DNA of 47,014 nucleotides from UBA4823 sp034436035 (GTDB lineage Bacteria; Chloroflexota; Anaerolineae; Anaerolineales; UBA4823), in assembly GCA_034436035.1 (NCBI GenBank), contig DAOTVW010000070.1, positions 1-47,014 of the forward strand. Reading direction: 5' to 3'. Positions 42,998-47,014 of the stretch are shown here, in pieces. The first letter of the stretch is position 1; the number at the start of each line of letters is the position of its first letter. Position numbers and translations under genes: made by a program. Under the pieces are notes generated by a model, which was given only the letters and a program-made list of their open reading frames with translations, was not told the origin of the DNA and ran no database searches.

Positions 42998-43762
42998 ATG
43001 ACATTTACAGTTCACGATTTTCATGATTTAGTCGTCCTTTTAGAGCAACATCCTGAATGGCAGGCGGAATTACGACGTTTAATTTTAACGAAGGATATTC
43101 TAGAACTACCGGAGATTGTGCAAAAGATTTCCATCACCATTCAGGAGTTAGCTGAGGCTCAAAAGCGTACGGAAGAGAGCTTGAACAAGCTTACCGCTAG
43201 GGTGGATAAGCTATCCGAACGCGTGGACGAATTGGCTGAGGCTCAAAAGCGCACCGAAGAGAGTCTGAACAAGCTTACCACCAGGGTGGATAAGCTATCC
43301 GAACGCGTGGACGAGTTGGCCGAGGCTCAAAAGAAGACCTCTTACCAGTTAGCCCGTTTAGAAAACCGCATTGGGGTTAGTACAGAAGAAGAGGCTGCCG
43401 ATACATTGCGGTATGTTCTGGAAAAGAAGGGATATCGTGTTGTAAATGGGCCAATTAATCTACCGCTCAACGGGGAAATTGATGTCGTCTATCAAATAAC
43501 CGATCCAACTGGCCGTATGATGACCGCCGTTTTAGAAGCGAAGGTACGCCTCAGCTGGCGGGCAGTTGAAGCTTGGGCACAACGAATGCGTTCGAGTGAT
43601 TTTCGCTCTGCGCTGCAAGCAGCTGGTTTACCTGCGCCCTACTTAGTTTATGCATATGGGATGCGAGCTGATCCAAGCGCGCATCAAGCAGCTGAGACTT
43701 TTGGGATTGGTTTAATCACCGGTCGTGGAGAAGAAGTGGCTCCACGTGGCGAAATTTCATGA
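42998..43762 (+). CDS. coiled-coil protein with PD-(D/E)XK nuclease-like domain
   Basis: 254 aa. A short helical start is followed by two exact-length 28-residue coiled-coil repeats plus a partial third (about residues 50-115), each of four heptads (ELAEAQKRTEESLNKLT and so on). The C-terminal domain (about 130-235) has the order GEID...AVLEAKVRLSW, matching PD-(D/E)XK nuclease active sites (Asp, Glu-x-Lys). The architecture recurs in many cyanobacteria and Chloroflexota; biological role unknown. The start at 42998 is supported by the extended -10 and AAGGA. Tail-to-tail with the metB gene, 6 bases apart. Confidence 0.75.
   Translation: MTFTVHDFHDLVVLLEQHPEWQAELRRLILTKDILELPEIVQKISITIQELAEAQKRTEESLNKLTARVDKLSERVDELAEAQKRTEESLNKLTTRVDKLSERVDELAEAQKKTSYQLARLENRIGVSTEEEAADTLRYVLEKKGYRVVNGPINLPLNGEIDVVYQITDPTGRMMTAVLEAKVRLSWRAVEAWAQRMRSSDFRSALQAAGLPAPYLVYAYGMRADPSAHQAAETFGIGLITGRGEEVAPRGEIS
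43145..43341 (+). repeat. 84-bp in-gene repeat coding for coiled coil
   Basis: Two full 84-base units (43145-43228, 43229-43312) and the first 29 or so bases of a third, nearly identical at the DNA level. Each adds 28 residues, so copy-number change keeps the reading frame and lengthens the coiled coil by whole heptads. Confidence 0.9.
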
Positions 43763-43768
43763 GTTCCG

Positions 43769-45025
43769 TTAGATTAGGCTTAATGCCTGATCCAAATCGG
43801 CAATTAAATCCTCCACATCTTCAATACCAACGGAATATCGAATGAGGTTATCTGGAATACCTAACGCTTCACGTTCCGATCGAGAAAGCTCAAAATAGGA
43901 AATAATAGCCGGCTGCGAGACTAAGGATTCAGTACCACCCAACGAGACCGCTAATAAGGGTATTTTTAAAGCATCGATTACTCGCTCTGTGGTCTCACCA
44001 TCTCCATGCACCGTGAACGATACCACCCCGCCAAATCCTTTGTATTGCCTTTGACCGATCGCATAATCAGGATGGGACTCCAGGCTTGGATACCAAACCT
44101 TTTCCACCTTTGGATGGGAGGCAAGAAAAGCGGCAATACGCTGGGCACTTTGATTCTGACGATCAAGACGAATGCCTAGCGTTTTAATACCCCGGATGAG
44201 CAACGATGCCACATAGGCATCACTAATTGCGCCAATCACGCCTTGAAAGTCGCGCAATCCACTTATTAATTCCGTCCGCCCTGCAACAGCTCCTGCTAAC
44301 AAGTCATTATGTCCAGCTAAATATTTGGTTGCTGAATGAACCACCAAATCAATCCCCCATTCTAAAGGACGTAAATTAAAAGGCGTAGCAAATGTAGAAT
44401 CAACAATTGAAATTACCCCATATTTTTTCGCGGTTGCGGCAAAACGTTCAACATCCAGTAATCGGATATGCGGGTTAGTTGGAGATTCTGAAAATAAGAC
44501 ACGAGTATTAGGGAGAATTGCCTTTTCCAAAGCCTCAAAATCGTTGATCGGAACCACTGTACATTCAATCCCATAGCGTGGCAAAGTCACGGTGCAAAGC
44601 TGGCGAGATTTGCGATAGATATTATCCGTAATAATGAGATGATCTCCATGGGAAAGCAAATGTAACAAAACCGTAGAAATAGCCTGCATCCCTGACGCAA
44701 ACAGAAGAGCATCCTCGGCACCTTCCAAAGCCGCTAACCGCGCTTCTGCTGCAGAAATGGTTGGGTTTCCATAGCGACCATATTCACTGCGCCCGGTCGC
44801 CTCACCCCAAATTTTTTGTTTCATATATTGATGCAAATCTTGTGAGTCCTCGAAGGTATACGTAGCAGTAGAAACCAAAGGATCGGCAATAGAATGGTAA
44901 GGATTCGGAGAACGTCCCTCATGCACTGCGCGGGTTGAATTACCTTTTTGCACCGTAAGTCCTTCTGGTTCGGTGTTGTTATTTACAAATGGTGGCTGGA
45001 AAGGTATTACTGAGGTGGTGCTCAT
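43769..45025 (-). CDS. metB: cystathionine gamma-synthase, plant-type
   Basis: 418-aa Cys/Met-metabolism PLP enzyme. PLP lysine K234 in LVVHSATKYLAGHND, D209 in VDSTFATP, RYGNPT near 84, and SGMQAISTV. YRKSR (137-141) and the C-terminal block ALKIPLLAVSLGGTESLVSQPAI...SYFELS resemble plant cystathionine gamma-synthase rather than the Gly-Gly-Thr-Tyr form of other subfamilies. It most likely joins an activated homoserine with cysteine in methionine synthesis. The Met-rich leader supports a biosynthetic role over methionine gamma-lyase. The start is placed at 45025 (TTTAGGAGAAGACG then ATG), not the upstream GTG at 45055. Confidence 0.85.
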   Translation of the reverse strand: MSTTSVIPFQPPFVNNNTEPEGLTVQKGNSTRAVHEGRSPNPYHSIADPLVSTATYTFEDSQDLHQYMKQKIWGEATGRSEYGRYGNPTISAAEARLAALEGAEDALLFASGMQAISTVLLHLLSHGDHLIITDNIYRKSRQLCTVTLPRYGIECTVVPINDFEALEKAILPNTRVLFSESPTNPHIRLLDVERFAATAKKYGVISIVDSTFATPFNLRPLEWGIDLVVHSATKYLAGHNDLLAGAVAGRTELISGLRDFQGVIGAISDAYVASLLIRGIKTLGIRLDRQNQSAQRIAAFLASHPKVEKVWYPSLESHPDYAIGQRQYKGFGGVVSFTVHGDGETTERVIDALKIPLLAVSLGGTESLVSQPAIISYFELSRSEREALGIPDNLIRYSVGIEDVEDLIADLDQALSLI

Positions 45026-45077
45026 TCGTCTTCTCCTAAATTTGGGTTTTCTCACAACCAGAATTGTGCATCAGAAT

Positions 45078-45114
45078 AAAAAAAAACAGACTGCCTTGGT
45101 GTGGGCAGTCTGTT
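45078..45114 (-). terminator. attenuator terminator before metB
   Basis: Perfect 11-bp stem on the minus strand (AACAGACTGCC / GGCAGTCTGTT; 45085-45095 with 45104-45114), 8-base loop, then a run of T (complement of the A-run 45078-45086). It starts 18 bases after the Met leader stop and ends 52 bases before the metB ATG. CCCACACC, at the top of the 5' arm and loop (complement of 45098-45105), is exactly complementary to GGTGTGGG in the leader (complement of 45159-45166). Confidence 0.93.
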
Positions 45115-45132
45115 AGAAATTCTCTGCTTCAA

Positions 45133-45252
45133 CTAGTGTTCTAATTCCAGCGAAGCCTCCCACACCGTCGCGCGTCTAGACATTTCCATCATGGACATCA
45201 TCATGATGAAAGCAGCTAACGAGAGGGAAGCCATTACGCATAGAATCATCAT
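45133..45252 (-). CDS. methionine-rich leader peptide (Met attenuator) of metB
   Basis: 39-codon frame with AGGA 9 bases upstream of ATG ATG. Nine of 39 residues are Met (positions 1, 2, 7, 17, 18, 19, 21, 22, 24), clustered as MMMSMMEM. RNA parts fit classical attenuation. Region 1 (GCUUCCC, codons 8-10) pairs with region 2 (GGGAGGC, codons 31-33) in 7 bp with one G-U. Overlapping region 2 (GGUGUGGG) pairs perfectly over 8 bp with the terminator 5' arm as antiterminator. If Met-tRNA is short, a stalled ribosome covers region 1, region 2 traps the terminator arm, and metB is transcribed. Confidence 0.9.
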   Translation of the reverse strand: MMILCVMASLSLAAFIMMMSMMEMSRRATVWEASLELEH

Positions 45253-45271
45253 CTATTTTTTCCTGATTTTA

Positions 45272-45277
45272 ACTATA
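45272..45277 (-). promoter_or_regulatory. probable promoter of the Met leader-metB transcript
   Basis: TATAGT on the minus strand, 19 bases before the leader ATG, with a weak -35 (TTTACG) 16 bases upstream. The start site would be near 45265, so the leader RNA begins just before the ribosome site. Confidence 0.45.
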
Positions 45278-45358
45278 CTCATATTTAATAAAGCGTAAAG
45301 ATGCAGATTCACCAAACCTGCCCCGCTTCTTCTGTTGCAATTGCACAATGATACCCTT

Positions 45359-46963
45359 TTATGAATGAGGTATGTTTTGTTCTAGTGGTCGAGTCATGCG
45401 GTAGATATGTAACGCCAGCTGAATCGCCAATCGGTTTTCAGGTTTATCCAGATCAATATTGGTGATCGCTGCAATTCGTTCAAGCCGGTATACAAGCGTA
45501 TTCCGGTGAATGTACAAAGCCTCAGCCGTTTGGGATAGGTTGCCATTATGTGCAAAAAAAGCTTCGAGGGTATGCAACAATTCTTCCGGGTTTTCAATCG
45601 CAAGTAAGGGTCCTAATATCTCTTCTTGAAAAGCCATCAATTCTGGGCTATGTTCCATTTGGAGCAACAAGCGATATACAGATAAATCCGAATAATAGAG
45701 TGGTTTTTTCTCGTTTAGACGCCGAGCCATATCCAGCGCCTGTCCGGCTCGAGTAAAGGATTGACGCCATTCCTCAAGGACCAGCGCCGGGGTGCCTATT
45801 CCGCAGCGCACTGGGACCTGTGGATACTCCCGAGCGGCTTGCTTTAAGACAGCATCACCTAAATCAATTGCTTTTTGCGGTTTACCTTCTTCATCAGGTA
45901 ATGCACAAATACAAATCACTTCTGAACCCATCGGGTGAACAATTGCCTTTAATGCGCGATGGGCAATCTCTCCATTGATGATGGTCTCTAAACGTCGGCG
46001 AGATGGTGAAAATGGTGCATCCCAGATGAATCGCAAAGCAATATGTACTTGACGGGGGTCTAAACCCATGGTTTGTAGCCATAAACTAGCATCCCGCGGC
46101 GTGAGGTTTTCTTGTAATAACGCGCTCAATAAATCCCCCTTCAATCGTTTTTCTGTTTCGCGAATTGCCTTATTGCGCGCCATTTCAATTGCGCAAACCA
46201 AACTGCCTTGTTCTGCTACAAGATAATCGAGCGAGTCGAATTCACCCCGAATGCCAACCAAGGTGAGATATCCACGCGCCATTTCACCCACAACGACTGG
46301 TGCAATCAAACAAGATAAGCCACCCGCAATATCTTGAGTGAAAATGGAGGGTTGACTGCCAACCCGCTTCCGATCCAGAAGAGGCTCCGGAAAGTTGCGC
46401 AATTCCCCGAGTTGACTTAGAATATCTTCCCATATACTGATTAATGTAGAAGAGGGGTGATGGGCTAACACCACACCGCGTTTATCCTGAAGGATTACGC
46501 CTCGGGCAGTGATCTCTGCCATTGCCTTTACCAGTCCATCTAAACCTTTACCTTCTGCTTCCAATTGGGCAAGCTGAGCATGAATACGAGCGCTGCGTTC
46601 CACCACAGCTGCACGTGCATTGATGAGAACGGCTAACAAGCGCTTTTGGATCTCCCGTTTGTTGATCGTTTTATCTTCAACTACACATCCAATTGGGATG
46701 GGACAGTCCTTTGGTTGATTTTCTTCTGCTAACTTGCCTAAAACTAATATCGCGGCAATATTCTTGGCATTCGCCTGTTGGAAAATACTTGCATCCAGCT
46801 CGCTGGGTAACAAGAGCAATAAATCACCAGCTTGGGCTTCCGTTAAAGATAAAGCGACCCATTCTACATCCGTGGGTAATTCTTCTAACTCGCATAACCA
46901 TTCTACAGGAGTATCCAATGCGAGGCGCAGTAATTCTTGCAAAGAAAGGGGATTTGTTGACAT
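45359..46963 (-). CDS. PucR/CdaR-type transcriptional regulator
   Basis: 534 aa. An N-terminal PucR sensor part (about 1-140) and a GAF-like segment (about 140-275) come first. A GGDEF-like degenerate region follows (about 285-410), and then a C-terminal PucR-type HTH (about 455-522: FFAHNGNLSQTAEALYIHRNTLVYRLERI). Such proteins regulate purine catabolism, sugar-acid or amino-acid use; the ligand here is unknown. The start at 46963 is backed by an extended -10 at 46976-46984 with no ribosome site, so a short or absent leader is expected. It stands upstream of metB but has its own promoter, and the metB leader begins 107 bases after its stop. Confidence 0.83.
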   Translation of the reverse strand: MSTNPLSLQELLRLALDTPVEWLCELEELPTDVEWVALSLTEAQAGDLLLLLPSELDASIFQQANAKNIAAILVLGKLAEENQPKDCPIPIGCVVEDKTINKREIQKRLLAVLINARAAVVERSARIHAQLAQLEAEGKGLDGLVKAMAEITARGVILQDKRGVVLAHHPSSTLISIWEDILSQLGELRNFPEPLLDRKRVGSQPSIFTQDIAGGLSCLIAPVVVGEMARGYLTLVGIRGEFDSLDYLVAEQGSLVCAIEMARNKAIRETEKRLKGDLLSALLQENLTPRDASLWLQTMGLDPRQVHIALRFIWDAPFSPSRRRLETIINGEIAHRALKAIVHPMGSEVICICALPDEEGKPQKAIDLGDAVLKQAAREYPQVPVRCGIGTPALVLEEWRQSFTRAGQALDMARRLNEKKPLYYSDLSVYRLLLQMEHSPELMAFQEEILGPLLAIENPEELLHTLEAFFAHNGNLSQTAEALYIHRNTLVYRLERIAAITNIDLDKPENRLAIQLALHIYRMTRPLEQNIPHS

Positions 46964-46975
46964 ACTTAATATATT

Positions 46976-46984
46976 ATTATAGCA
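46976..46984 (-). promoter_or_regulatory. extended -10 promoter of the PucR-type gene
   Basis: TGCTATAAT on the minus strand, 12 bases before the ATG at 46963. It is identical to the elements at 1859, 16750 and 42973. Confidence 0.6.
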
Positions 46985-47014
46985 TGGGATATACCATTGA
47001 TTCCGTTATTATCC

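Noticed and set aside
45078..45290. SAM riboswitch or T-box in the metB leader
   Set aside because: No S-box core (compare the clear one before metK) and no T-box sequence; the space is filled by the Met-rich frame and terminator.

Overview
The window (47,014 bases, moderate GC) looks like a chromosomal segment of a free-living, metabolically complete bacterium. The best guess is Chloroflexota, class Anaerolineae or close to it. This rests on overall gene style: Thr/Pro-rich lipoproteins, a coiled-coil PD-(D/E)XK protein, a peptidase-MA-like lipoprotein, an M32 carboxypeptidase, RibY/ThiY-like transport genes and near-leaderless genes behind extended -10 promoters. No rRNA or tRNA gene was found, so the assignment is an inference. 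No phage, IS element or CRISPR array was seen.

Layout. 1-7.2 kb: a TrmA/RlmD-type RNA methyltransferase, a four-copy 93-bp tandem repeat, a zinc-peptidase-like lipoprotein, an FHA-domain membrane protein, a large multi-membrane protein and a lytic transglycosylase. 7.2-10.4 kb: a membrane protein behind a promoter carrying a Gram-positive-type LexA (SOS) box, then a GT-C-type glycosyltransferase. 10.4-16.5 kb: clpB, bacterioferritin, a 3-ketodihydrosphingosine-reductase-like SDR, a PAS-PAS-GGDEF diguanylate cyclase and a lipoprotein. 17.1-24.3 kb: a HerA-like ATPase, metK under a SAM-I riboswitch with terminator, an M32 carboxypeptidase with a receiver protein behind it, and a lipoprotein. 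24.6-27.7 kb: an IclR-HTH/flavin-domain fusion coupled to an ABC permease and a substrate-binding lipoprotein, with no ATPase gene.

28.2-42.9 kb, minus strand: one long branched-chain amino-acid operon, ilvD-ilvB-ilvN-ilvC-leuA-pckA-(92-aa unknown)-leuC-leuD-cimA-leuB-ilvE. It includes citramalate synthase, which gives threonine-independent isoleucine synthesis. It also includes an embedded PEP carboxykinase gene whose start overlaps the leuA stop. The operon is headed by an uncatalogued 34-codon leader peptide, half Leu/Ile/Val, followed by a strong terminator: classical attenuation.

42.9-47.0 kb: a coiled-coil/PD-(D/E)XK protein, then on the minus strand a plant-type cystathionine gamma-synthase gene. 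That gene is preceded by a 39-codon leader peptide with nine Met codons, mutually exclusive hairpins and an intrinsic terminator. A PucR-type regulator closes the window. The most notable discovery is this methionine-codon attenuator. It contrasts with metK in the same window, which senses SAM through a riboswitch, so the organism seems to read Met-tRNA charging at the synthesis gene and SAM at the consuming gene.
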